Shown here: positions 23,073 through 32,819 of the stretch, piece by piece
Layout of the letters: the number at the start of each line of letters is the position of its first letter
Numbering within the stretch: position 1 is the first letter of the stretch
The notes under the pieces: generated by a model
Told to the model about the DNA's origin: nothing
The model's database searches: none
The model's input: only the letters and a program-made list of their open reading frames with translations
Position numbers and translations under genes: made by a program
Assembly: GCA_026075535.2 (NCBI GenBank)
Contig: AP026541.1
Span: forward strand, 8,122,001-8,186,000
Length of the DNA: 64,000 nucleotides
Direction: 5' to 3'
Origin: Tricholoma matsutake
Taxonomy: Eukaryota > Basidiomycota > Agaricomycetes > Agaricales > Tricholomataceae

Positions 23073-24263
23073 ATGCCTCCAAAAGCCGACATTAACAAAG
23101 CTGGATGGGAGCAAAGTGAATTCCCCATTCTTTGCGAAACATGCCTTGGAGCTAATCCATTTGTGAGAATGGTATGTACACATAACATTACTTTCCTTGT
23201 TATAACTGTTAACTGCTGTCCCAGTCAAAGCAAGAATACGGAAGATCATGCGGTACTTGTGCTCGGCCGTTCACCGTCTTCCGTTGGAATCCAGGCCAAG
23301 GCATGCGCTTCAAAACGACCGTTATTTGCCAAACATGTGCAAAAATAAAGAACGTATGCCAAACATGCCTCCTGGATCTTGAATACGGTCTGCCAACGCA
23401 AGTACGAGACACGGCATTAGCTTTGCAGAATGAGGCTCCTACTAGCGATATCAATAGGGAGTATTACGCTCAAAACATGGAGGGTAAGGTGCGTTTGAAA
23501 CCAAGATGCTCTTTATGTTTTTCCCCCAACACTTCTGCACAGTTAGACGGAAATAAGTCAGGACTCGATTCAGGACGTGCGGCGTCAGCGGGCAAGGAAA
23601 TGTTGAAGCAATTGGCGCGGACAGACCCATACTACAAGCGTAACAGGCCGCATGTATGTTCATTCTTTGCGAAGGGGGAATGTACCCGCGGAGCGGGATG
23701 TCCATATCGACATGAAAAACCGGTGGACAATGAATTAGCCCACCAGAACATGCAAGACCGCTACCATGGAAGAAATGATCCTGTTGCACACAAGATTCTG
23801 TCCACCAATGCAGAAAATCAGGGCCTCAAACCCCCAGACGACACCACTATTGTCAGTTGTACTCTCAATCGACCTTTTCTTCTCGAAAATAATGTTCTTC
23901 ACCTGTAGACATCGATCTTTCTCTCCTCTCTCTCTCCCGACTCTACCGAACTGAGTATACGTACTCGTGTGCTACAGTCGCTTCCTAATGTCGATCCGAC
24001 GCAGTTGAAATCTGTTGTTCATGTCACTAAATCACGGTTCGTGACTCCTCATTTACACTTCGGATGGTGTTAACTCTGTTACGAGCAGGTGTGCATTTGT
24101 CAATTTCAAAGAGAGATCCGTTGCCGAGCTCGCTGCCCAGGCGTGGGCTAATGGGCTCGAGATTGATAATGAACGAGTTGGCGTCAAGTGGGGCCGAAGC
24201 AAAGCAGGATCGAAGCCATCTCCAAATCCCCCCCTTCACGCAAATATTACTGTGACAGCTTAG
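23073..24263 (+). CDS. RBM22: Pre-mRNA-splicing factor RBM22/SLT11 (ECM2)
   Basis: Spliceosome protein that contacts U6 and the intron around the catalytic centre. The start is ATG 23073 ([20 protein letters not shown]), then [13 protein letters not shown], and after an intron [20 protein letters not shown] and [20 protein letters not shown]: paired Cys motifs of the N-terminal zinc region. Then come [20 protein letters not shown] and [13 protein letters not shown], a perfect CCCH finger, and [20 protein letters not shown]. The C-terminal RRM is split by introns and includes [34 protein letters not shown] and [19 protein letters not shown]. The stop is TAG 24261-24263. This is the complete architecture of the family. 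Confidence 0.92.
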
Positions 24264-24579
24264 AATCTTTTGTATCCGGAATATGTGCCTAGTGTATCTC
24301 TGTCGCCGTAACATCGATAATCAAAGCGATAGCTTATTAGTAAGTAACGTGATTCACGACAATATTGGCTTAGCATTCCAATCGCTCAAGAATTCACGTT
24401 AGTAGACTTGCTCAGATAACCAACACGTTTGGACGTCGGCGCTCTTTCATAGCTAGCGACATAGGCTCCTTCGTGTTTTCAATAAGCCGACTCCTATACT
24501 GAATAGAGTTAAGAATTTCATTATTCAGAATAACATGTCGGGCGAAATATAGCAAAGTTCCGCGGCAGTATTTTACAAC
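24264..24579. other. Convergent intergenic region
   Basis: 316 bp between the RBM22 and YedE-like stop codons. AT-rich, with no gene or repeat that I can support. Confidence 0.4.
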
Positions 24580-25827
24580 TCATACGAGTAGACCGCCAAA
24601 TAAAACGGCGCCAAGCCAACTTACAGTCTGTGTGACACCAGAACCACCAGAGAGAGCCCTACCAACATTGACAAGACCTGGTCCAGCTAAATGCGTGGTC
24701 AACATGGCTTACCGTATGCAGAAAAGAATAAAACGCACGGCAAATACCAGCCATTCCCCACCCAACACCGAACAAAGCAGCGCCGATCACCAATTTACTA
24801 TTAATCTGACCGCCTCTGGGAACAGTCCACGCTCCACCAAGCCGTGGCTTTTCTGGACCACGACAAAAGTGATACAAAAAAACAGAGAGGGGCAATGCAC
24901 CAGCAGCCAGATAAGCCAGTGATGGATCGAAGGATTGGTGCATCGGAAGGAGCAGGAACGACACCACTCGGGTCGGGTCACTCAGACCAGATAATCGAAG
25001 TGAAAGTGCAAACTCGAATCCCGAAGAGAAAAGGGCTACCAAACGTAGAAATGGTTGTGGTTTCGTGACAAGAGGGAATTCACTCGATGAGGACGGTTGA
25101 GGAGAGGGCGACTATACTCTATGTTAGGGCAATGGTAGTGGAACAACTTGAATGAATAAACGGACAAAGAGATACATAAGTGTTGAAATAGTCAGGGGGA
25201 TTGCTTGGTATGCCAGAAGCGTCTTCCAGTGTGTGCCCAACGTCCAGTCAGTATTATGAACAGAAGGAAGACCACGATGTAAGATTTGTGCCGTCATGAC
25301 ACCGGTGGCGAAGAACGTGGCAGTCGCGACAATCGAGCTATTAAATCATGAATTAACGCATTCCAATGTCATTGAACGACATTGATACTTGCCGACGCGA
25401 GAATCGCGATACTCCAGCAATCATATGCCTAGAGTAAAGTCAGAGTGGACAGTTAGCTAGAATTGTCGAAATACCCCGAAGTGCAACCGCTAGATAACTG
25501 TGACATAGTGAGAAAGGCTTCAACATATATAAGATAAAGTCAGAAGGCTGTTACCTTTGAACCCAGTCCTACGAAGAACCCTGAAAGAAGAAATCGAGGA
25601 AAGCTCACAGTAAACGCGTTGACGCCTTCCCTTTCAATAACGCCCACCAACACTCCTCCAGAAACAAGACCAGCAACTGCTGTGATAGCTTCCTTTCTAC
25701 CCTGCGCTGCTCGATGAAGAAAGCCAGATATTCCAAACACGTTCCCGTTCAAGAGTAGAAGCGCGTAGACTGGCACAGCCAGACCAAGCCCTCCTAGAAA
25801 GGACTGAAGGGGTATGGGAGAAGACAT
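24580..25827 (-). CDS. YeeE/YedE-type (sulfur transport, DUF395) membrane protein
   Basis: Bacterial members of this family import thiosulfate; fungal members are little studied. The start is ATG 25827 (MSSPIPLQSFLGGLGLAVPV), opening the first membrane segment, VPVYALLLLNGNVFGISGFL. Then AVAGLVSGGVLVGVIE and RFLLSGFFVGLGSKVSNGCT. The diagnostic NGCTSGHMIAGVSRFSRRSI crosses an intron. It continues ATFFATGVMTAQIL, a second half with SLAYLAAGALPLSVFLYHFC, and KLVIGAALFGVGWGMAGICP. The end is SWLGAVLFGGLLV. Two GC[TP]-type motifs, one per half, give the inverted duplication of the family. About nine hydrophobic segments are visible. Upstream Mets (to about 26028) lie in non-conserved sequence. 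Confidence 0.85.
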
Positions 25828-26093
25828 GAATGATGGATACTGACTGTTAACAAGACTCGAAGTCATCACGTGTATTACAGCCCGTAACCCGCTAATGCAC
25901 AACCTGACAGCGGCGCCACAATCCAAGAGGTGACAGATCGTGGAATAACGGACGTTGGATCTGGATGGACCCAACCAGCCGGCATACCCTCGGCAGATCA
26001 ATCGCAGATCCAATTTGACATCCAGCACATCACGGCAATCATTGATAACTTATTGAAGAGAAAGACAGTATAAGTACGAGAATTATAAGTATG
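25828..26093. other. Upstream flank of the YedE-like gene; border of the gene-rich block
   Basis: Promoter side of the last housekeeping gene. The Tc1/mariner-like element begins at 26096, so this is the edge between compact genes and the repeat-rich part. Confidence 0.4.
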
Positions 26094-26095
26094 TA

Positions 26096-26125
26096 CAGTT
26101 GTGGACAAACAAAGTCAACTAATTT
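26096..26125 (+). repeat. Left terminal inverted repeat of the Tc1/mariner-like element
   Basis: Thirty bases matching 30123-30152 in reverse complement without a mismatch, preceded by TA. Confidence 0.9.
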
Positions 26126-26448
26126 TAGCAACTGAATTTTGGAGGTTGGCACAAACATCTGGTGTCCTCGAAAACCATCCAAACATGTATAATAGAGCCT
26201 AATGAAGATATTTCTACGAGCCGATTTCTCAATTTTGAAAAAAATTGGGTCAGGTACCTGAAAGATTTGGCCACCCCCCTAAAAAATTCACTAAAATCTT
26301 GAAAAATAGTGCATTCGACTCCTCTTGATTAGCTGTGTCTGATTCCGTAAAAGTTTTAAGGTTATGTGGGGCCTATCGGCCACAATAAAATAAATAAACT
26401 TTGCCAAATATAGAAATATTTGTCACAAGCTAACAGATCAACTCCTTT

Positions 26449-26736
26449 TTTTTTTTTTTTTTTTGGATTAAGGATTTATTCCTTTTTTAAAAGGGCGCCC
26501 GAACACAATCCCCCGGAAGTAGGCTACACCTAAAGAACCCTCCTCATCGACAAGCACCTGAACCGCTACCACGCCCTCTCAAGCTTGCAGGACTGGCTGA
26601 TGCGCTTCCTCCCACTACGGTATTCTATACTTCCCGAGCCCGCATGAGCGCCGAGGCTTCCAGCTGTCAGCGAACTGCATAGTTGGTGTACGAACACGGG
26701 ATTGATCATGGGAAGGCTTAACTTGTGCCTGTCGGA
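26449..26736 (-). mobile_element. Retroposed fragment with poly(A) tail (LINE 3' end or SINE)
   Basis: A 288-bp insert begins with a long T run (26446-26464), i.e. a poly(A) tail on the reverse strand. It is flanked by a 17-bp direct repeat, AACAGATCAACTCCTTT, at 26432-26448 and 26737-26753. A poly(A) tail with a long variable target duplication is the mark of target-primed reverse transcription. The sequence before the tail (GGAATAAATCCTTAATCC) looks like a LINE 3' end. No box A/box B is evident, so a 5'-truncated LINE is favoured over a SINE. Confidence 0.78.
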
Positions 26737-27091
26737 AACAGATCAACTCCTTTGCCTCCTCTAAGGCTTACATTGACTTTTGGAAGGTCCTCAAGACCGG
26801 CAACGGCAGATCAGAGGTGGGAAAACACCCCTCCACATCTCACATGGTTACCAATATGTCAACATGTGGTATGCTAAGCATGTTTGGTAGACCTAGTCTT
26901 GGCTTGAGATTAGGCATTCTACTAAGCATGCCAATGCACAAGCAGTCTAGGGACTATCATGGATGGCCATCATCCGGATGACCATCCATGGATACGATAT
27001 ATGGATGGATGGATATGGATATGGATATTGCATGGGTGATATCTGTGGATGAACGGATGGTTACTATTAAATTTAAATAAATGAGTAATAT

Positions 27092-27860
27092 TGTTAAGAC
27101 TATAGGTCTTTAACTCAGCCTTGGCTTCGTATGTCACAGTTGGAGGCTTTCCAACTGTCTCGGTATCGCACTAGGAGGCTTTCCTAGTGTATTGGGCTTC
27201 CTGCCTTCACTTGGGTACTTCCTCAAGTCGTCACGGCTATCTGTACTCAGAGGCTTTCTGAGTAGACCGTTGGTTTGTGTATCACAGTTGGAGGCTTTCC
27301 AACTGTCGAGTTCGAGTTATCACAGCTAGGGGCTTCCTAAGCTGTCGAGTGTTCTGGTTGAGTCTAAGACCATTGATTGAATTAGGTCAAGCTGGAGAAT
27401 ACACAGAGTGTAGCTACAGCTTATATACTGTTCCAGGACTATCTATCGTCCAATTGGAAGGTGAGATGCTTATCAGGTAAATATAGACAAGAACAATAGA
27501 AACAATAGGCCTCATGCCTCGCATGAGGCGTCCAATGTCAAGGAGTGCTGCGGCGCAGCATATCAGAGAACAATAAGAGATAAGCCTCATGCCTAGCATG
27601 AGGTGTCCGATGTCAAGGATCCGATGTCAAGGACATGCTGCGGCGCAGCATGTCGATCATGAGGGTCCGACGTCACGGACCTCATGTAAAGGGGTTGTCG
27701 TACCATGGTGTGTGTGGGAGTGGATTCGGGTGCATGGAGTCACCATGCGTCAAGGTGTCTTCCGTCGGAAGAGAGTCGAGTTGAATGAGAAAATTAAAAT
27801 GCCCAGTCTTGCCAGTGTACGTCTGGTTGTCGTGGGTTATGATAACAGAAAATCGTAACA
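27092..27860 (-). mobile_element. Solo Ty3/Gypsy LTR (family A type), reverse orientation
   Basis: Bounded by TGTTAAGACTATAGG and CGTAACA (TG...CA on either strand) and by a 5-bp target duplication AATAT at 27087-27091 and 27861-27865. Its reverse complement matches the 5' LTR of the family A element at 38789-39452 over the blocks around 38870-39130, with the start TGTTACRATTTTC shared. No internal sequence lies between the duplications, so it is a solo LTR left by LTR-LTR recombination. Confidence 0.8.
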
Positions 27861-28454
27861 AATATAGTCTTGGTAAGGAATGACATGGGTACGGGTATGG
27901 TAAAATCCATGGTGTTCAGGTCATGGGTTCTGCACGGTTACTATGTTATTAGAATTGCTGACCCATTGATTACCAAGACCCTTCACATGGTGTGTTGGTG
28001 GTCAACACAACCGTTGCCACACCACTGATGATCAATATTGCCACTAGAGATCTGCATGCAACCACCACCAGCACCTGACCTTCCTACAATACAAGCCTAT
28101 GAATAGTGAGGCATCCTGTGTCTGCCTCACTATTCCTAGACTTGATTGCATCAAAACCCTACCACCAGTTCTCATGCCAATCACCACCCGATCACTGTCT
28201 CCCACAGTTGATCAACATGCGCCACAGCCTCGGCTAGTGTTGTGCTCATCATCCCCTCATGCTATTCCATGGCCCTTTTTTCTTCACTTTTTTTTGGTAG
28301 GTTTACAAGTCCTTAACAGAGTTGAGACTCATTCTTCAAAACCAGAATCAATGAAAAATTCAGTGACCATTTTTCCATGTCTGTTTTCCCCATGGTCAGT
28401 AATTTTCAGCAACCATTACAAAAATTACTGACTTTACTAACCGTGGGAGTCAAA

Positions 28455-28960
28455 AATGTATAGTGATGTTATACATCATTCTAACCGGTTTTTTGAGCTG
28501 AGTTTCAAAATGACATGTACATAGTGATGGAACCAACCATCCATTTATGGAATATAGTGATGTTATATACCATTCTGATCCATTTTTTGAGCTGAGTTCA
28601 AAAATGACATCAGGAGACTCACGTGACTTACCATAAATGGAATATAGTGATGTTATATATACCATTCTGATCAGTTTGTTGAGGAGAGTTCAAAAATGAC
28701 ATTGGGAGAGTCATGTGACTTACCATAAATAGAATATAGTGATGTTATATACCATTCTGATCAGTTTTTTGAGCTGAGTTCAAAAATGACATTGGGAGAG
28801 TCATGTGACTGACCATAAATGGAATATAGTAATGTTATATACCATTCTGATCAGTTTTTTGAGCTGAGTTCAAAAAATGAGAGAGTCATGTGACTTACCA
28901 TAAATGGAATATAGTGATGTATACCATTCTAACCAGGATTTTGAGCTGAGTTTGAAAATA
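28455..28960 (+). repeat. Minisatellite, about 90-bp unit, 5-6 copies
   Basis: Units start near 28455, 28549, 28639, 28731, 28821 and 28906. Each contains GGAATATAGTGATGTTATAT, ACCATTCTGATC, TTTTTTGAGCTGAGTTCAAA and GTCATGTGACTTACCATAAA in the same order. Outer copies are more diverged or shortened. It lies inside the hAT-like element. Confidence 0.85.
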
Positions 28961-30122
28961 CTCAGATAAAGAAGCCAGATTTTTTGTGATATTGAATTTG
29001 TAACAGTTGCCATGGTATTTGTTTTTTTGCATTTCTGATGACCAGCTCTCATGCTTTTGTATATGCAATATTCATTTGTCTTTTATATATTTAAAATTTT
29101 TGAAAATTTTTGTGCATATTATACCAGTAAGGGTGTTTAAAGAGAGAAAAATAAATTCTTAATTTTGTGCAATATTTGATAAGAAAATCTCAAAATACTA
29201 TACCACATTGATGTAACTTTATATAAATTGATCTTTAGACTATTTTCAAGGAATAAATAAATAAATCCCAACAATAAATTATATAGTCCAATACACAAGT
29301 CTTGTAAGCACCTACTCAAATATTTTCATGATTTTACATGCCCAATTGAATCAGTGACATTCAATTTCTCTTGGTAATATCCAAAAATGCATTGAAACAC
29401 TAAATTTGCCTTTTCCTCAGTGATAGGTACTTCAAACACATAACTATTAGTTGTATACTAGTAGTTACACATCAACAGTCCATAGTACAACAACCTTTTG
29501 GCAAAAAGTTCACTTATCAGTTTTGTGGATGATGTGGATAATCCATGGATATCATCCATATCCACAAGAATTTATCCACCATCCATGGATATTTACCCAG
29601 ATGCATCCATGGTAGTCCCTAAAGCAGTCTTAGGATGGGAGCATGGCTATTATCAGAATTTGTCACATTCTTAATTTATTTTTCTGGTCATTTTATTAAT
29701 AAGTTGCTAGTGTCTTTGAGTACTAGCATGGAATTTCAATAGTATTGTAGTGTATTTTGGACATCCAAAGGCTACATGAGAGGTCCAACAGTAGGCAACT
29801 GGGGATCAAATACTTAGCCCTGCAATGTGTGTATGTAATTTTCAGAAGGCATATATTATTTTGAATTCATCTGTCACATAAATATCTGTACCAATCACTC
29901 AAAATGTGATTCTGTATCATCAATTACATACTATGCAACATAATTTTTACTGTACAGACCCCCAAAAGGGGTACACAATGTTGTGAAAAATGACCCAAAA
30001 AATTTGGCCACCCTAAAATGTCATGGGAAAAACTTCACAGGTATGTTTTCTGACATATTTTGATGAGCTGAATCCAAATCTGAAGTCTGTTTGTTGCCAA
30101 AAATTCCTGATCATGAGATATC

Positions 30123-30152
30123 AAATTAGTTGACTTTGTTTGTCCACAACTG
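30123..30152 (-). repeat. Right terminal inverted repeat of the Tc1/mariner-like element
   Basis: Exact reverse complement of 26096-26125, followed by TA. Confidence 0.9.
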
Positions 30153-30756
30153 TAGTAGAAATCATTGTTTATAGAGTGAAAGGGGGTAATAAGATTGTAG
30201 GATCAGCAGACACCTGGCCATGCAATCGGTGGGGAGAGTCATTGCGATGATCAACAATGGAGTGAAGATTATTCATATTGATGCGCATCATATGAATTCG
30301 AGTTGCTAAGAGCCCCTTGTCTTTCCTCTGGAATACCCAATGCTACTTCTTTGTCATATCCAATGGCAATTCTGTGTAAGACTCTTACATCAGCATTTCT
30401 TATCTACATCTGCACCTATTATCACATGTTATTCCAGGAGTATATAGTCTACACTTTGAGTACTTAGTTTCCTCCCCCAAAATATACTAAGTTCCTTACA
30501 TGTCTTGTTCTCTTTGAGTGTTGGAAGCTCTGGCTTTCTTCCACTTTTTTTTTTTGTAACAAACTTACTATCCACACTCTCTAATCTCCCACAATGTGTT
30601 CTTTTCCCAAAGTCAAACTGGTCCTGAGACTTCCAAAAACAACCAAATTTTTTCTCACCAACAATGTATCTTGACAACACTGGACTATACCCACTACTTG
30701 CTTCCTCCCCTTGACTGATTCTCGACGCCTCTCCCATTGACTCTGGAATTTTCCCC
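30153..30756. other. Unassigned repeat-region sequence
   Basis: AT-rich sequence between the Tc1/mariner-like element and an LTR fragment. A 102-codon reverse frame (30737-30429) with no recognisable motif is present and is not called as a gene. Confidence 0.3.
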
Positions 30757-31133
30757 CTGTAAGGGGACTAGGGGGGACTCAGGGGGTGCCCTGTGTGTTT
30801 CTCCTATTTTTTACATTTGTCCTACATTTTTCCTCACTTCATTTCCTTCTATTCTTCATTTTCTATGATTTTTCCTTATTTTATTACTAATTTCCCTTTC
30901 TATCACAACTGTGCATGTTGACACTTTATATTTAGAGGTGGAGCACCCCTTCCAACATCTACCTGTTGGTATGATGTCATTCAGCAGCCTATCTCTGCCT
31001 TTTCTATTTTTAGATTATTATTTGATTTTTGCAGTCTTCACATATACTGGGCATTGGAAAAGGGGTCCTCAGAGTTTTCTCTTCAGATTTCCCTTTGCTA
31101 GGTGCACCTCCAATCCCTGTAATATGTAGCTAT
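30757..31133 (+). mobile_element. Gypsy family B LTR fragment, forward orientation
   Basis: Starts TGTAAGGGGACTAGG, the same as the family B2 LTR start (60744 reading leftwards). It runs through GTGTTTCTCCTATTTTTTAC, TATTTAGAGGTGGAGCACCC and AGTTTTCTCTTCAGATTTCC to CTGTAATATGTAG, where it departs from the B2 copy. No internal region follows, so it is a solo or truncated LTR. It supplies the uninterrupted form of the site split in B2. Confidence 0.72.
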
Positions 31134-31345
31134 ATCCCAATCAATTTAAGGGACTGAATGTTAAATCAACACTATAATCGGGAATGCCTGGATTCCACTT
31201 ACCTCGCTTAACGAGCCATCAGGACCCATTTGACATGCTGAGGGTGGCCCTCAACATTCAACCATTGTTTGCCTCTGTGTGCCCTTCAAGCTAGACGTGT
31301 ATCACCATGTATCTCCTATGGTCTGACTTTTTTCTCAACTTGCAG

Positions 31346-31697
31346 ATGCCTGAATCCACCGAAGACTCTGTCTACCTTGCACTTGCCGAGGAGGCTGAGC
31401 GGTATGAAGGTCCGTCTTTTTACTCAAGTTGCGTGCTTTTATATTCTAATGTCTTATCTAGAAATGGTCGAGCACATGAAGCGCATTGCTTCATCAGACC
31501 AAGAACTCATTGTTGAAGAACATAATCTGTTGTCCGTTGCTTACAAAAACATTATTGGTGCCCGCTGTGCATCCTGGAGAATTGTTTCATCGATTGAGCA
31601 GAAGGAGGAGTCGAAGGGTAACGAGGCTCAAGTGTCTATGATCAAATATTACCGAGAGAAAATTGAAAGCGAACTTGCCAAAATATGGGAAGGCTGA
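31346..31697 (+). pseudogene. 14-3-3 protein gene fragment (5' exons only)
   Basis: ATG 31346 gives [21 protein letters not shown] 52-bp intron (31410-31461, GT...AG) joins in frame to [60 protein letters not shown] and [15 protein letters not shown]. This is the first 80-90 residues of a 14-3-3 phosphoprotein-binding adaptor, normally about 250 residues. After AKI the sequence becomes WEG-stop, and the remaining dimer and ligand-binding helices are missing. One Lys of the usual YLAKLAE is absent. The retained intron shows a DNA-level copy rather than a retrocopy. It is flanked by an LTR fragment, so capture by a mobile element is possible. Confidence 0.85.
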
Positions 31698-32819
31698 AGA
31701 AGAACCACCTTCGAGATTAGAGGACAGAGGCACGGTGTGACAGCTATACAGTGAGCAGCAAATGCTCTACACGAGAACGTCGAGAAGGGCTAAATTAGGT
31801 CCTTTGTACACATGATTATCAATCACCTACAGCATAACAGCCGCATCACATATACACTACACTGCACTACACCAAGTTATGTATGCTATCTAAGACTACA
31901 GTCTACATGGCACCCTCGTCTCTTGTTTACACATAAATCAGTTTGCTAGCAGTAGTCTTGTAATAATGCTACCACAATGTTAATTTTTCGTGTCATACCC
32001 TTGGGCTTAGAAAATGAATAATACATAATAGATATGATACTCACTATTGCGTCAGTATGCTCTTGAATTTACCTAGGAACAAAATTCCTAATGAGCTTGT
32101 AGAGCCGACTCAGCTACTGGCAAACCCTAAATCAAGCTGGCTTACCATAAATCAAACTGGAGCTGAACCAATTTTCCTTAAATCAAACTTAAATTGAGCC
32201 AATTTAGTGTTAAATTCATCCCGCATAAGTTACTTAGCCCTCAACAAAAGAAAGCGGAAACAGTGAAGCAAGCAACTTCCAAGTGAAAATACAAGCAAGA
32301 TAGTCAAGGTAATGTAATTAGATCACACTCTCTTTTCTATGGGTGCTCCTGACTATTCCCGAGTGCTTCTCCAATATCTAACTTAATGATTACTACATGG
32401 TATGCATGCCACCAGTGCCACCTATGTGACATGATGGATCACATGCTTGGTATTTGCCGACAAATTTCTGTTTCAACAAGTCCTTGTCACCATCGATATC
32501 CATCTCCCGAGTCTATGACTGTTTTCTATCCAACGGGTTGCTTTTTGTTTTCCAGTGGAATATCTGCGCTATCACTATCTAGTCAAATCTGAATTATGCC
32601 TTATGCACATCCTTCACTCAACAATCCTTATGCATGCCCTTCATTCCCTATTGAATTGCTCATGTTTATGCTGGTCTTCAGTGGTCTTCCAGTGGCTGTA
32701 ATCCTTGCATCCGATAATTTTCTTCTGCTTTATTTTTTCTGCCCTCCAAGCTGCATGAGACATTTCTGACCAGGACTTGGTGACAGACAGCACTGTCTAA
32801 GACTCTCCTTTCATCAACA
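31698..32819. other. Unassigned non-coding stretch
   Basis: About 1.1 kb between the 14-3-3 fragment and the XPG-like gene. No reading frame with a recognisable motif, no clear repeat ends. The 3' part could be the promoter region of the XPG-like gene. Confidence 0.3.

Larger units (their letters stand above)
26948..29621. mobile_element. hAT-like element, non-autonomous, nested
   Basis: Ends are TAGGGACTATCATGGATG on the left and its near-exact inverse CATCCATGGTAGTCCCTA on the right (29604-29621). They are flanked by the 8-bp direct repeat AAGCAGTC at 26940-26947 and 29622-29629. An 8-bp duplication and TAGGG-type termini are characteristic of the hAT superfamily. Length is 2,674 bp, of which 769 bp are a later solo LTR. 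GGATAT/ATCCAT-rich sequence next to both ends may be the subterminal transposase-binding repeats. No hAT transposase motif is readable. Confidence 0.78.
26096..30152. mobile_element. Tc1/mariner-like element (non-autonomous) with nested insertions
   Basis: The two ends are a 30-bp perfect inverted repeat beginning CAGTTGTGGACAAACAAAGT, at 26096-26125 and 30123-30152. Each is flanked by TA (26094-26095 and 30153-30154), the target duplication of the Tc1/mariner superfamily. The total is 4,057 bp, but 288 bp are a retroposed insert and 2,674 bp a hAT-like element, leaving about 1.1 kb of original element. No transposase reading frame survives or was ever present. A 13-bp TTTGGCCACCCC-like motif occurs near both ends in the same orientation. 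Confidence 0.82.

Noticed and set aside
30429..30737. A 102-codon reverse-strand gene
   Set aside because: No motif, no splice partners, no paralogue in the window. It lies in repeat-derived sequence.
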